Positions 42,632 to 53,017 of a stretch of DNA of 64,000 nt are shown here, piece after piece. The translations under genes were made by a program, and so were the position numbers. Source of the stretch: Azolla caroliniana (taxonomy: Eukaryota; Polypodiophyta). Within the stretch, counting starts at the first letter, position 1; the number at the start of each line of letters is the position of its first letter. The stretch lies in assembly GCA_043228905.1 (NCBI GenBank), contig JBHGNT010000017.1:7812001-7876000 (forward strand), given 5' to 3'. The notes beneath the pieces were generated by a model. It had not been told where the DNA came from. It made no database searches and saw nothing but the letters and a program-made list of their open reading frames with translations.

Positions 42632-43315
42632 GTGCTACCGGAAGACCCAGAGTACGACATCATGCCGTACCCATACCCACGTTACACCGACGGACCAGAC
42701 GTGGACTCACACATCCGTGCCTTCATATCCATGTGGCAGGCCAACCACTCAATGCACCGCCTCACGCCGGCCGAAATCGATGCCTCAAAGATTGCCGAGT
42801 TCGCACTCTCCCTCGATGGACCGGCCGCACGATGGTACTCTCGCCTCGAATTAGGAGAGGCCACCACTTTCCAAATCGTGCGCACAAAGTTCCTTGAACT
42901 TTTTCATCGTGAGGTGCCTAAACGGGAACTGCTCCGGCAATTCTTCTCTATATGCCAAGAACCGCACGAAACGGTCGCGCAGTTCACGATCCGGTTCCAG
43001 GATCTCTACAGACAAGTGGCCGATGATGTCTCGGCACAACATATACTGGACACTTTCCTGTCCTGTTTACGAGAGCCTCTCCGAACGACTCTTGCACTTA
43101 CAAATTTCGCCAACCATACTATCAAACAAGTCATAGCGTGGGTTCTCGCCCTCGATCGGACCCAGCACGACGCGGCCTTCTCAATGACATCCTTACAAAA
43201 CGCTCTTCCCCAAGAGGAAAATCGCTTTCGCCAAGCTCTCCAATGCACGACGTGTTCAGGATCAGGGCACCTGGCCCTCGAATGTCCCCACCGACCACAG
43301 TGTTCGATCTATTAG
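42632..43315 (+). pseudogene. gypsy-2 gag, capsid part and first zinc knuckle
   Basis: A 227-codon open frame with the retrotransposon gag core (SLDGPAARWYSRLE, then FLELFHREV and LRQFFSICQ). A CCHC-like knuckle, CTTCSGSGHLALEC, lies at 43244-43285. The first in-frame ATG is at 42662. The frame is also open upstream past a TAA at 42608-42610, so the true N-terminus is uncertain. It ends at TAG 43313-43315 and stays open in the same frame beyond it. Both stops are one C-to-T step from a Gln codon. Confidence 0.85.
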
Positions 43316-43868
43316 TCTCGAGCTCACACTGTCGAGCAGTGCGAATATAATATGCTGAACCGCACAACGGCGGCACCGGTACGCCAGATCGAGCCAAGAA
43401 ATACATACTCTCGGCAGGACGAGCGATATGCCTACCGAGACCAGGATAATGACCGACTGCGATCCCCGGATCGACGGCGCCGAGACGACGACTACCAACG
43501 TGATGACCGCCGTGATGACTATCGCGATGACCGACACGACGATTATGCTCGATATGATGACGATCACGATGACCGGTATGACCGACGGAACTCACGCATT
43601 GATCGGCGAAACGGCAACCGCAACTCACACAACAATAGAAGACATAACGACAATCGCCGACGGGACGCTCCTCAAAATGACCAGCGCAACTCCAACGCAC
43701 CCTCGGAACAACCCACCACCAAACGAGACTAGGAATCAACAACAACAACTTCCACACACAAACTGAGCGGACACCAGCAGCTCGGCCAACGTTACGTGTT
43801 TTAAATGTAACCAACTAGGCCACTACGCCACGCAATGTCCAACGACCGACCGTTGCAAGACACCCGCG
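43316..43868 (+). pseudogene. gypsy-2 gag, Arg/Asp-rich spacer and second zinc knuckle
   Basis: The frame continuing from gag (43352-43732) is dominated by DDR, RDD and DDY repeats, built from a GATGACCG-like nucleotide repeat. A frameshift near 43690 moves into the frame of the protease. That frame carries a clean CCHC knuckle, CFKCNQLGHYATQC, at 43797-43838 after a TGA at 43764-43766. Two knuckles about 184 codons apart is unusual. Confidence 0.75.
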
Positions 43869-45197
43869 GTGAACAATATCATGGCCGATGTTCAAACCGT
43901 CACTACCCGGAGTAAAGCGCAGACTACACAGTGGCAAATCCAGGATGAAGTCCATCAGGCAGCAAAAGAATGGATCGACACGGCCAATAAAACTAATGCT
44001 GCGCGCATGCAAACTGACATAAGAGACGGACCTAGTGACGCACCACAAACCTCAGTACCATCCACATTGTCGGAGGACGACCAACTATGGGATGTTCTTA
44101 CCAACTCCCGCATCTTGCTGCCCCTACATAAACTGTTACCACTCATGCCGAGATTTCGGGACACCCTCGCAGCACTCCAGGCCAATACTAAGCCCGTGAC
44201 GCCACCAGTACACCTCACCGAAGCAGGAACCGGCCCACCACTCATGGATTCTCAGAACCCAGCCGTGCGAATCATCATTAAGGGACAAGACCTGCACGGA
44301 TGCATCATCGACGGCGGATCCGGCGTAAACGTTATTAGCGAGTCAACGTGTCGCAACCTCGGCCTGAATCAATGGGAACCATGCCCCTTTTGGCTTCGGA
44401 TGGCCGACACGCGCTCCGTTCGCCCCATTGGTTTAATCCGCCATCTCGACTTCACACTCGGAGGCCACATGTTCATGATCTCGGCCGTCGTGCTAAGACT
44501 GGAGACACAAGGCGCCTACCCAATGTTACTAGGTCGACCATGGTTGCGTACAACGAATATCAAGCAACATTGGCAACGCAACATGATCTCGTTCCGAAGA
44601 GGCAAGACAAAAGTCCGAATCATCACTGAAGAACGAGTCCCTGTCGCCCTCAACACTTCGCCGTTATACGCAGAAGGGGTCCATATGCTTGATGGTTTGG
44701 CCGATGAGGAGGTCGATGACTTCCTAGATGATCATCCCACGATCATCCCTCTCTTCGAAATCAATGCCTTACCAACCATCGAGCCACCTAAAGACAAGGA
44801 AGTCACGGAGGAATCACCACCCCAAGATGAACCAGATCCAACCACAGTTGCCGAGCTACGCCATGCTCGCGAGGCTTTCGAACGCAAACCAGCCATTTCA
44901 CAACGAGTCAAAGCATCAACCCTGGAAACAATAAACCTCGGCTCGGACGAGAATCCCCGTACGTTACAAATTGCCAATAATCTACCAACCGGAGAGCGAG
45001 CATCCCTCGTACGATTGCTCACCGACTACCAAGATGTTTTCGCTTGGTCTTACACCAATATGAAGGGGCTGGATCCTCAATACTACCAACATCAAATTCA
45101 CATCTTACTCGACACTCGGCCGGTTCAGCAGAGGCGCTACAGGATGAACCCCAACTACGCCGCTAAAGTCAAAGAGGAAATCGACAAACTAGTCTGA
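43869..45197 (+). CDS. gypsy-2 protease and RT N-terminal region
   Basis: A 442-codon frame. The protease active site reads IIDGGSGVNVIS near 44305, with DGG in place of the usual DTG or DSG, as in some plant gypsy clades. MLLGRPWL is the second protease motif. The RT N-terminus follows (FAWSYTNMKGLDP, then VQQRRYRMNP). The frame ends in EIDKLV at the TGA 45195-45197. The next frame continues in register with the conserved GFIRPV, so this stop alone separates protease from RT. Confidence 0.88.
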   Translation: MNNIMADVQTVTTRSKAQTTQWQIQDEVHQAAKEWIDTANKTNAARMQTDIRDGPSDAPQTSVPSTLSEDDQLWDVLTNSRILLPLHKLLPLMPRFRDTLAALQANTKPVTPPVHLTEAGTGPPLMDSQNPAVRIIIKGQDLHGCIIDGGSGVNVISESTCRNLGLNQWEPCPFWLRMADTRSVRPIGLIRHLDFTLGGHMFMISAVVLRLETQGAYPMLLGRPWLRTTNIKQHWQRNMISFRRGKTKVRIITEERVPVALNTSPLYAEGVHMLDGLADEEVDDFLDDHPTIIPLFEINALPTIEPPKDKEVTEESPPQDEPDPTTVAELRHAREAFERKPAISQRVKASTLETINLGSDENPRTLQIANNLPTGERASLVRLLTDYQDVFAWSYTNMKGLDPQYYQHQIHILLDTRPVQQRRYRMNPNYAAKVKEEIDKLV

Positions 45198-46607
45198 GTG
45201 GGCTTCATTCGCCCTGTTAAACGGGCCACGTGGTTGAGCCCGATCGTAGTAGTCCCAAAGAAGAACGGAAAAATCCGCGTCTATGTCGACTATCGGAAGC
45301 TTAACGCGGCAACAGTCACTGACGGTTTCCCTCTCCCCTTCACGGACAGCGTCCTCGACACGGTAGCCAGCCATGAATGCTACAGTTTCCTCGATGGGTT
45401 CAGCGGCTATAACCAGATAAGAATGCACCCGGAGGATAAGGAGAAAACCTCTTTCATCACGGAATGGGGTGTTTTTGTAGCAGAAGTAATAATGTTCGGT
45501 CTAAAAACGGCGCTGGCTACGTTCCAGCGCATCATCACCGAAATCTTTCATGACTACATCCCGACGTTCATGCAAGTCTTTCTCGATGATTTCGCCGTGT
45601 ATGGCCATCAACGGGAACACATGACCCAGTTACGACTCTGCCTGGACCGATGTCGCCAAGCTCGATTGAGCTTAAACCCGGCGAAATGCGCGTTCTTAGT
45701 CACCAGCGGCAACCTCCTCGGCCACATTGTCAGTCAAGAAGGCATCACTATGGACCCGGATAAAGTAAAGGCCATCCTGACCGCCTCCGCACCCTCGAAC
45801 GCTAAGGCACTAAGCCGATTTTTGGGACAGATCCGGTGGCACAACCGAATGATACGACACCTGGCCGATTTCGCGACACCTTTACACGCGACAGTCCATC
45901 GCCTTCCCTTCCAATGGATGTCAATCGAGGACACGGCCTATCAGACCCTGAAACTAATGTTGTCACATGCCCCGGTGGTCCAGTCTCCGGTTTGGTCCGA
46001 ACTATTTCATGTCTTCGTAGATGCTTCGAACATCGCCATCGGAAGTGCCCTAATGCAATGCACACCCCCGAATTGGTATACGGCCGTGTACTACGCCAGC
46101 CGACGGCTCTTGACCGCGGAAAAGAATTACTCCACCACCGAGCGGGAGGCCCTCGGTATGATTTATAGCATCAATAAATTCCGGCATTACCTCTTGGGCC
46201 GGAAATTTACCTTTCACGTGGATCACTCGGCCCTTCTTTATTTGGTCAATAAACAAGCCCTCACCGGACGGTTGGCTCGGTGGATGCTCCTACTCCAAGA
46301 GTTTGATTTCCAGATTCAGCATCGACCCGGCGTACAACATGCCGTCGCCGACTACTTGAGCCGTCTTGAGTCAGGGGAACCGGCGAAAACAACGTACGAT
46401 GAGCTACCAGACGCCAGCCTATTTAACTTGACCACGATGCCAGACGATAACGAAGATGAATGGATCACGGAGATGAGCCATTTTCTCACTACCGGTTTAC
46501 CTCCCGAGCACATGCCCCTTGACACAAGAAAACGCCTAGCAGTGCGTAGCCGGAATTTTTGCCTCGTTTCGGACATTCTCTACCACAAAGGCTCGGACGG
46601 CATATAA
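45198..46607 (+). CDS. gypsy-2 reverse transcriptase and RNase H
   Basis: 469 codons in register with the upstream frame. RT motifs: SPIVVVPKKNGKIRVYVDYRKLN, cut here to SPIVVVPKKNGKIR and YVDYRKLN, then LDGFSGYNQIRMHPED and the catalytic VFLDDFAVYG with both aspartates. RNase H: FVDASNIAIGSAL, TTEREALGMIYSINKFRHYL and HVDHSALLYLVN. The end HRPGVQHAVADYLSR is standard. After YHKGSDGI the frame breaks; integrase resumes in another frame at about 46605. Confidence 0.9.
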   Translation: MGFIRPVKRATWLSPIVVVPKKNGKIRVYVDYRKLNAATVTDGFPLPFTDSVLDTVASHECYSFLDGFSGYNQIRMHPEDKEKTSFITEWGVFVAEVIMFGLKTALATFQRIITEIFHDYIPTFMQVFLDDFAVYGHQREHMTQLRLCLDRCRQARLSLNPAKCAFLVTSGNLLGHIVSQEGITMDPDKVKAILTASAPSNAKALSRFLGQIRWHNRMIRHLADFATPLHATVHRLPFQWMSIEDTAYQTLKLMLSHAPVVQSPVWSELFHVFVDASNIAIGSALMQCTPPNWYTAVYYASRRLLTAEKNYSTTEREALGMIYSINKFRHYLLGRKFTFHVDHSALLYLVNKQALTGRLARWMLLLQEFDFQIQHRPGVQHAVADYLSRLESGEPAKTTYDELPDASLFNLTTMPDDNEDEWITEMSHFLTTGLPPEHMPLDTRKRLAVRSRNFCLVSDILYHKGSDGI

Positions 46608-47187
46608 TGCGCCGAGCGATTCGGCAATTCGAGAAGAACGCCGTTCTTCAGGAGGCCCACCAGGGAGTAACTGGGGGGCACTACGCCGGGGATTCCACGG
46701 CAAGGAAAGTTTGGCAAAGCGGATTGTGGTGGCTGACAACGAAGAGAGACGCTCATGAGTTTTGCCGGCAGTGTGATTTGTGCCAACGACTGGGGTAACC
46801 AATGGAACAGTCACGCATGCCACACAAGCCGATTCTTCCGTTGGACCCCTTTCAAAAATGGGGTTTGGATTTTATAGGCCCTTTCAAACCACCTGCGGCC
46901 TGTACAAGGAATAGGTATATTATCGTTGCCACGGATTACTGCACCAAATGGGTCGAGGCTAAGGCACTCTGAGACAACATGGCGGCATCCACGGCTAAAT
47001 TCGTGTACGAGCACCTCTAGTGCCGTTACAGATGCCCAATCGAGCTTGTTAGTGACCAAGGTGGGCACTTCATCAATCATATAATACGTGAGCTTACACA
47101 CCACTACGCGGTGGTGCACAAGAAAAGCACACCATACTACCCGCAGGCGAACGGCTTGGCGGAATCGACCAATAAAATCCTCCAAAC
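46559..47187 (+). pseudogene. gypsy-2 integrase, H2C2 finger and catalytic core
   Basis: The H2C2 zinc finger is clear (HQGVTGGHYAG through CRQCDLCQRLG). After a stop near 46797 the core gives [30 protein letters not shown] and YYPQANGLAEST, which carry the D, D and E positions. Three in-frame stops interrupt it. The frame is cut after NKILQT by copia-2 and resumes at 52738-52743. Confidence 0.9.
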
Positions 47188-47371
47188 TGTCGAATACAAG
47201 TGTATAATGGACGTATTCACACTATCCCTTTGTATAGATCAAGTTTGGGCCATTTGTGTAATTAGCATAAATGGTAGATGCCCTAAGTCTGTCACTATAT
47301 ATAGTGACCTTGTAACCTTCTTGTAAGGTTGGGTTGTATTATTGCTTTATGGAATAGAAAGAGTCGTTTTG

Positions 47372-47422
<51 letters not shown>

Positions 47423-47510
47423 GTGCAACGACCTAGAAACTGTCATACGCAGGTACTGAACAGAATCGAATGCTTCTTGATCTTCCGCATAGACGACCTC
47501 GTCTCCAACA
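47188..47510 (+). repeat. copia-2 5' LTR
   Basis: 323 bp, TGTCGAATA to CTCCAACA. The TATA box sits inside a perfect 18-bp palindrome, GTCACTATATATAGTGAC (47291-47308). A hairpin AACCTT/AAGGTT follows, then C4(CT)n at 47374-47416. Confidence 0.96.
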
Positions 47511-48209
47511 TCTGGTATCAGATCCTGCACAGTATTCGGTTCTTCAATCCGCTGTCGGACGTCGTCTCAGCCTGCACAGCATTCGGTTTCCTGCGTCATT
47601 CGAAGAAGAGAGAAGAAGAAGAAAAAAACGAGGCTTGCATCTCATCGCGTTAGATCATCTTCGCTTGGAGTAAGCCAGCCGGTTGTACTCTGTTTCTTGT
47701 GATCGTAACCGCTCGAGGTGAAATCCCCTTGTGCAACTTTGACACGATCGTGCTCCACTCGGTTAAACGGCATCCGAAGAGGTCATCAAACGCTGCTCGC
47801 CGCTCATTGTAACCACTCGGTGCAGATCGGTGTCAAGACAACAACCCCAATTCGTGCTTCATCCGGCTGATCGACATTCGAGAGGATCAGTTGGATCCGT
47901 CTCTCTCGTCGCTGCAGTCACCCGAAGCAGAATCGGTCCAAACAATCGGATTCAATAATCGGTATTTGGCATATATATTCGGAAGCGAACCGGGCTCACT
48001 CCGACTCGGCAACATTCGGGAAGACCAGTCGGTTCTGTCCCTCAAGTTACCGGAGTCAATTCGAGCAAGATCAACAATACATATATCCGAAGCCGAACCG
48101 ACTCGGGTTCAAATCCGACTAGAACGATACCGGGTGAGCCAACCGACTGCACTCCAACAAGGTTCGTAGTCAACTCCGAACCGAGCTTCGTCAACCCAAA
48201 CCAAATTTG
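47511..48209 (+). promoter_or_regulatory. copia-2 leader with primer-binding site
   Basis: TGGTATCAGATC begins at 47513, two bases after the LTR, matching initiator tRNA-Met. The rest of the 0.7-kb leader holds an open 92-codon frame (47891-48169) that I do not consider a gene. Confidence 0.85.
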
Positions 48210-48725
48210 ATGGCATCAACATCCGGCTCGTCAGAAATGAGTCTACGAAAGTTCGATGGATCGAACTTCAACTTCTGGAAGGAGCAAATGCAGGACTATC
48301 TCATAGTCAAGGGGCAAATCGATCCCATCGAAAATGAAGAACCTCCAGAAGGATACAAACCAATTGAGTGGCAGAAGCTGGACAGAATCGTTCGCGCCAC
48401 GATTCGGATGCACCTATCGGAATCGGTATACTTTACGGTGCAATCGTGTACGACAGCATTCGAACTGTGGAAAACACTGTCGGACACCTACGAAAAGAAG
48501 GTCGCTGCAACGAAGATGTTTCTGATCCGGCGCCTCTACAACTTGCGGATGAAAGAATCCGATTCGGTTCAAGCACATCTCAATGAGTACGAAAGCATAA
48601 GCTCCCAAATCTCGTCACAGGGGACGGCAATCGAGGATGAACTCAGAGCAATGATACTCATGAGCAGCCTTCCCTCATCATGGGAAACTTTCGTCACAAC
48701 CGTGTGCGTCAACCACGACTGTTAA
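48210..48725 (+). pseudogene. copia-2 gag, N-terminal part
   Basis: From ATG 48210 the frame gives FDGSNFNFWKEQMQDYLI, MIL-SSLPSSWETF and other copia gag (UBN2-type) blocks. A frameshift near 48710-48722 ends it early. The following sequence continues the gag frame in another register. Confidence 0.9.
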
Positions 48726-49044
48726 ATACTCCGAAGTCACGAGCGCAATCCTGACCGAAGCAGCTCGGAGAAAGTCTTTCGCCAAAGACTCAACAGACGA
48801 CGCTTACGTAGTACAAGGTTCGACAGACTGATCGAACATACGAGGAAGAGATTCCTCACGGCCGCCGAACAATCAGCGAAGACGGAGCCAGTCACGGGAT
48901 AATCGAATCTGCAACTATTGCAAGAAACCCGGACACATCAAAGCCGACTGCCGCGCACTCAAGAACAAGAACGACAAGTCTCAGAGATCAGACAAGAAGA
49001 GTGGCCGGCATGAGGAGATCAATTACGTCAGCTTCTCAGCTGAT
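48726..49044 (+). pseudogene. copia-2 gag, C-terminal part with zinc knuckle
   Basis: In the same register as the pol frame at 49045. It contains YSEVTSAILTEAARRKSF, a TGA at 48829-48831, then a clean knuckle CNYCKKPGHIKADC near 48910-48951. The frame is open from the TGA into pol, so gag and pol were one polyprotein. Confidence 0.88.
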
Positions 49045-51501
49045 GTGCTACCAAACGACCCGAATATACTATCAATCGAAAATCCAGTCGGATCAGAAGT
49101 TCTGCTCACGACTGAAGAATCGAGCACATGGCTCTTAGATTCAGGCGCGTCATTTCACGTGACTCCTCATCGATCCCAATTTCGGCAATATACGATCCGT
49201 CACTCCGACTCAGTTCGAGTCGGTAACTCGCAACACTGTGACATCATTGGAATCGGCACAGTAGAGCTCAACCTTGCAGGTGGCTCTACACTTGTACTTC
49301 ACAATGTCCGACATGTACCCGAGCTCTCAAGGCCATTGATCTCAGTCGGACAACTAGATGAAGACGGCATTCGTGCCGGTTTTTCTTCGGGAGGGTGGAC
49401 ACTCCACAGGGGGAACCTCCTGCTTGCTAGAGGACCCAAGATACACTCACTGTATCCGTTACATGTTACGCTCAGAGAGGGTAACCTGTTTTTGGTGGAT
49501 ATTCCTGTGTCATCACTATGGCACAGAAGATTAGGACACCTCAGCAAGGCCGGCATTACGCATCTATCTAGAGCCGGATACATCCCTAAACTCTCCTTCT
49601 CCGACCATCAATTCTGCGAGCATTGCCAGTATGGCAAACAAGCAGCCGCATCACACCCGACATCAGCACCAAGAGAAACGAGACCTCTCGATTTGGTCCA
49701 CTCGGACGTCTGTGGCCCAATGCCGCATCAGTCTCTCGGCGGTGCCTCTTACTTCGTCAGTTTTATTGACGATTCGACTCGAAAGGTGTGGGCTTATCCA
49801 ATTCGCACCAAAGATCGTGTCTTCTCGATCTTCTCCGATTGGCTCGCTATGGTAGAAAATCAAACCGACCGAAAACTGAAATGCTTTCGGACCGACAATG
49901 GGGGAGAGTTCAAATCAGAAGAATTCGTCAAATTCTGCCGACAACGCGGCATCCGACGTGAATTTACGGCACCACACAGTCCGGAGCAAAACGGGATTGC
50001 CGAACGCATGAATCGGACAATCCAAGAATGGATAGTTTCCATGCTCCAACACTCCGGACTGTTAGATGGCTTCTGGGCTGAGGCTCTACTCACGGCAGTA
50101 CACATAATCAATATGTCGCCAAGCAGACCTCTAGGACTTCAAATTCCTCAGGAACTATGGATCGGCAGTAAGCCGAATTACGACAAGCTGAGGATCTTCG
50201 GATGCGAGGCGTACGCCCTTATTCCGAAAGATGATCGCCGAAAACTTGCACCTCGGTCCAGGAAATGCATTTTCCTTGGATATGGATCCGACGGCGAAAT
50301 GGGATACCGACTCTGGGATCCCGAACGCAGACAAATCGTCCGAAGTTCGGACGTTGTGTTCAACGAGTCGGCTATGAATCCATCAGTCAAAACACCGATC
50401 GAAGTCGGAAGGGTAACATTTTCCGATGTGCCGACCCTTCAAGAACGCCCCGCTCTTAACACACGGTCAGCTTCACGGGTAGCTGAACCTTACACTACCG
50501 ATTCGGACAACTCTGACTCGGCACAACAGCTTTCGGACCATCCGACCTCGATACCCGATGCGACCAGTCCAATCATACCTCGACGATCCGAGAGACTGTC
50601 GCAACCTCCGAAGAGGTATTCTCCTGGAATTTTCTTCACCGACGCCGGCGAACCGACGTCTTACGAAGAAGCATCGACATCTGTCGATTCCGCCACCTGG
50701 CATCTGGCGATGGAGTCGGAAATGCACTCCATTCGGGCAAACAAGACTTGGGATCTGGTCGAATTACCTAGGAACCGACGTGCTCTTCCTTGCAAGTGGG
50801 TTTATCGACTAAAAGAGACGTCTGATTCGACCACCCCAAAGTACAAGGCCAGATTAGTTGCGAAGGGCTTCCGACAAGAATATGGCGTCGACTTCGACGA
50901 GATTTTTTCACCAGTGGTGAAAATGACAACCCTTCGTTTTCTACTCGGCGTAGTGGCAGCCGACAACTTGGAGCTGATTCAGCTAGATGTCAAAACAACA
51001 TTCCTCCATGGTGATCTTGAAGAGGAAATTTATATGGAGCAGCCAAAAGGCTTCGTGGCAACTGGCCAAGAACATCTAGTCTGCCGACTCAGGAAGAGTC
51101 TATACGGCCTCAAACAGGCACCGCGACAATGGTACAAGAAGTTCGACGACTTCATCCAATCGATTGGCTTCTCAAAAAGCGATGAGGACCATTGTTTTTT
51201 TACCAACACAGCTCAAGATGGATCACCCATCTTCCTCATCATTTACGTGGACGACATGCTAATTTCTGGACGCCACGCGGGCGAACTTGCCGATCTCATT
51301 CGGCAACTGCGGTTGAAGTTTGCCATGAAGGACCTCGGTCCGGCACGACACATACTTGGCATGAAGATTAGTCGGCATCGTGATCAACGACATCTTTTTT
51401 TGTCTCAGACCGACTATATCGGACGTGTCTTGGAACGCTTCAACATGCAATCAGCCAAATCTGCTTCAACCCCGCTCCCCATGAATCTTCGGCTCTCTTA
51501 G
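49045..51501 (+). CDS. copia-2 pol: protease, integrase, reverse transcriptase
   Basis: 818 codons. Protease: WLLDSGASFHVTP. GAG-pre-integrase and HHCC: LWHRRLGHLS and CEHCQYGKQ. Integrase core: LDLVHSDVCGPM, FRTDNGGEF and SPEQNGIAERMN with D, D and E in place. [37 protein letters not shown] and the catalytic IIYVDDMLISG, all intact. A single TAG at 51499-51501 (after NLRLS) interrupts the frame, which then continues in register with RNase H. Confidence 0.95.
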   Translation: MLPNDPNILSIENPVGSEVLLTTEESSTWLLDSGASFHVTPHRSQFRQYTIRHSDSVRVGNSQHCDIIGIGTVELNLAGGSTLVLHNVRHVPELSRPLISVGQLDEDGIRAGFSSGGWTLHRGNLLLARGPKIHSLYPLHVTLREGNLFLVDIPVSSLWHRRLGHLSKAGITHLSRAGYIPKLSFSDHQFCEHCQYGKQAAASHPTSAPRETRPLDLVHSDVCGPMPHQSLGGASYFVSFIDDSTRKVWAYPIRTKDRVFSIFSDWLAMVENQTDRKLKCFRTDNGGEFKSEEFVKFCRQRGIRREFTAPHSPEQNGIAERMNRTIQEWIVSMLQHSGLLDGFWAEALLTAVHIINMSPSRPLGLQIPQELWIGSKPNYDKLRIFGCEAYALIPKDDRRKLAPRSRKCIFLGYGSDGEMGYRLWDPERRQIVRSSDVVFNESAMNPSVKTPIEVGRVTFSDVPTLQERPALNTRSASRVAEPYTTDSDNSDSAQQLSDHPTSIPDATSPIIPRRSERLSQPPKRYSPGIFFTDAGEPTSYEEASTSVDSATWHLAMESEMHSIRANKTWDLVELPRNRRALPCKWVYRLKETSDSTTPKYKARLVAKGFRQEYGVDFDEIFSPVVKMTTLRFLLGVVAADNLELIQLDVKTTFLHGDLEEEIYMEQPKGFVATGQEHLVCRLRKSLYGLKQAPRQWYKKFDDFIQSIGFSKSDEDHCFFTNTAQDGSPIFLIIYVDDMLISGRHAGELADLIRQLRLKFAMKDLGPARHILGMKISRHRDQRHLFLSQTDYIGRVLERFNMQSAKSASTPLPMNLRLS

Positions 51502-52227
51502 CGAGACTGCCCGACATCCGGTCCGGAGGGGGAAGATATGAAGTCGGTACCGTATGCACCGGCAGTCGGCTCCCTTATGTACCTGATGGTCGCGACACGG
51601 CCTGATATTTCTCATGCCGTAGGAGTCGTTAGCAGATTTATGCACAATCCTGGCCGATCGCATTGGAACGAAGTCAAGCATGTGTTCAAATATCTGGCTG
51701 GCACAAAAGACCACGGCATTCTTTTCGGTCCGAACTCAACTACAGGCGTAGTCGGTTACACCGACTCGGACTTCGCCGGCTGTATAGACAGTCGGAAATC
51801 AACAACGGGATACTGCTTCAAATTCGGCAATGGAGCAATTTCGTGGAAGTCGAAACTTCAGGAGTGCACAGCAACCTCAACGACCGAAGCAGAATATGTA
51901 GCTGCGTTCGACGCTGCAAAAGAAGCTTTGTGGCTCGGCCGGCTGGCGCACACGTTTCGACAAGTCGACCATGACTCGGCCCCAGTTGTCTATAGCGACA
52001 GTCAAGGTGTTGTTGCCTTGTCGAAAAATCCGGTTCACCACAACGCCTCCAAACATATCGACGTTCGATATCACTTCGTTCGGGACTGCGTCATTTCAGG
52101 GAAAATCGGTCTAGAGAAAATATCCACAACCGACAATGTCGCAGATGGAATGACCAAGTGTCTTTCGGCAGACCGCTTTCGGTCCCTTCGGCATCAGATG
52201 GGCGTAACGACAAACCAGTCCGGTTAG
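51502..52227 (+). CDS. copia-2 RT end and RNase H
   Basis: In register after the TAG at 51499. The first ATG is 51538. Motifs: PYAPAVGSLMYLMVATRPDI, YTDSDFAGC, TTEAEYVAAFDAAKEALWL, VYSDSQGVVALSKN and HIDVRYHFVRDC. It ends near NVADGMTKCLS, the usual copia terminus. Confidence 0.93.
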   Translation, partial: RDCPTSGPEGEDMKSVPYAPAVGSLMYLMVATRPDISHAVGVVSRFMHNPGRSHWNEVKHVFKYLAGTKDHGILFGPNSTTGVVGYTDSDFAGCIDSRKSTTGYCFKFGNGAISWKSKLQECTATSTTEAEYVAAFDAAKEALWLGRLAHTFRQVDHDSAPVVYSDSQGVVALSKNPVHHNASKHIDVRYHFVRDCVISGKIGLEKISTTDNVADGMTKCLSADRFRSLRHQMGVTTNQSG

Positions 52228-52410
52228 AGCCGGACACATCGCAGGATAGTTTCCGACAACCGACATCAGTTCCTTAATGATCGGCTTCAACTCTTCCGAC
52301 CCGACCAGTTCGGTCTTCTGCCTTCGGACCCTGCCGACTCGAACAAAACCGATATGTCCGAGAACCTAGGTTTATGCCTGTAATCTTAGATAACCCATGT
52401 ATACACCCAT

Positions 52411-52420
52411 TATGGGGGAG
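52411..52420 (+). promoter_or_regulatory. copia-2 polypurine tract
   Basis: TATGGGGGAG directly before the 3' LTR. Confidence 0.8.
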
Positions 52421-52606
52421 TGTCGAATACAAGTGTATAATGGACGTATTCACACTATCCCTTTGTATAGATCAAGTTTGGGCCATTTGTGTAATTAGCA
52501 TAAATGGTAGATGCCCTAAGTCTGTCACTATATATAGTGACCTTGTAACCTTCTTGTAAGGTTGGGTTGTATTATTGCTTTATGGAATAGAAAGAGTCGT
52601 TTTGTG

Positions 52607-52649
<43 letters not shown>

Positions 52650-52737
52650 GTGCAACGACCTAGAAACTGTCATACGCAGGTACTGAACAGAATCGAATGC
52701 TTCTTGATCTTCCGCATAGACGACCTCGTCTCCAACA
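52421..52737 (+). repeat. copia-2 3' LTR
   Basis: 317 bp. Same sequence as the 5' LTR outside the C8(CT)n tract at about 52607-52642. The 18-bp TATA palindrome is at 52524-52541. Confidence 0.96.
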
Positions 52738-52742
52738 CAAAC

Positions 52743-53017
52743 CATATTGAAGAAGATCGTCAATGAACATAGGACCGATTGGGATGACAAACTCCAGAGC
52801 GCGTTGTGGGCGTATCGTACGACTTTCAAAACAAGCATCCAATCAACCCCCTTTCGAATGGCGTTCGGGTTAGAAGTCGTAATGCCCGTCGAGTTCCAAG
52901 TCCTGAGCCTCCGAGTTCAAATCAAAGCACGGCTCCCCGAGGCCCAATCCGAGCAATACCGGCTGGAACAACTTCTCGAACTCGGTGAAGACAGGATAGA
53001 GAGTATAGCCCAGCTCG
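52743..53017 (+). pseudogene. gypsy-2 integrase, middle part
   Basis: Continues after copia-2: WDDKLQSALWAYRTTFKTS and TPFRMAFGLEVVMPVEF, typical of the post-catalytic integrase. It then runs to DRIESIAQL, where the solo LTR interrupts. Confidence 0.9.

Larger units (their letters stand above)
47188..52737 (+). mobile_element. Ty1/copia retrotransposon (copia-2), very recent, nested in gypsy-2 integrase
   Basis: 5.55 kb with LTRs 47188-47510 and 52421-52737, TSD CAAAC (47183-47187 and 52738-52742), PBS for initiator tRNA-Met and a PPT. I found no substitution between the LTRs; they differ only in the length of a C/CT tract. Gene order is gag, protease, integrase, RT, RNase H. One frameshift and two stops break an otherwise continuous gag-pol frame. 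Removing it restores the gypsy-2 integrase reading frame. Confidence 0.96.

Noticed and set aside
45195-45197. Programmed readthrough between gypsy-2 protease and RT
   Set aside because: The stop is out of place for known gypsy recoding (which lies between gag and pol), and other stops in the element follow the same decay pattern.
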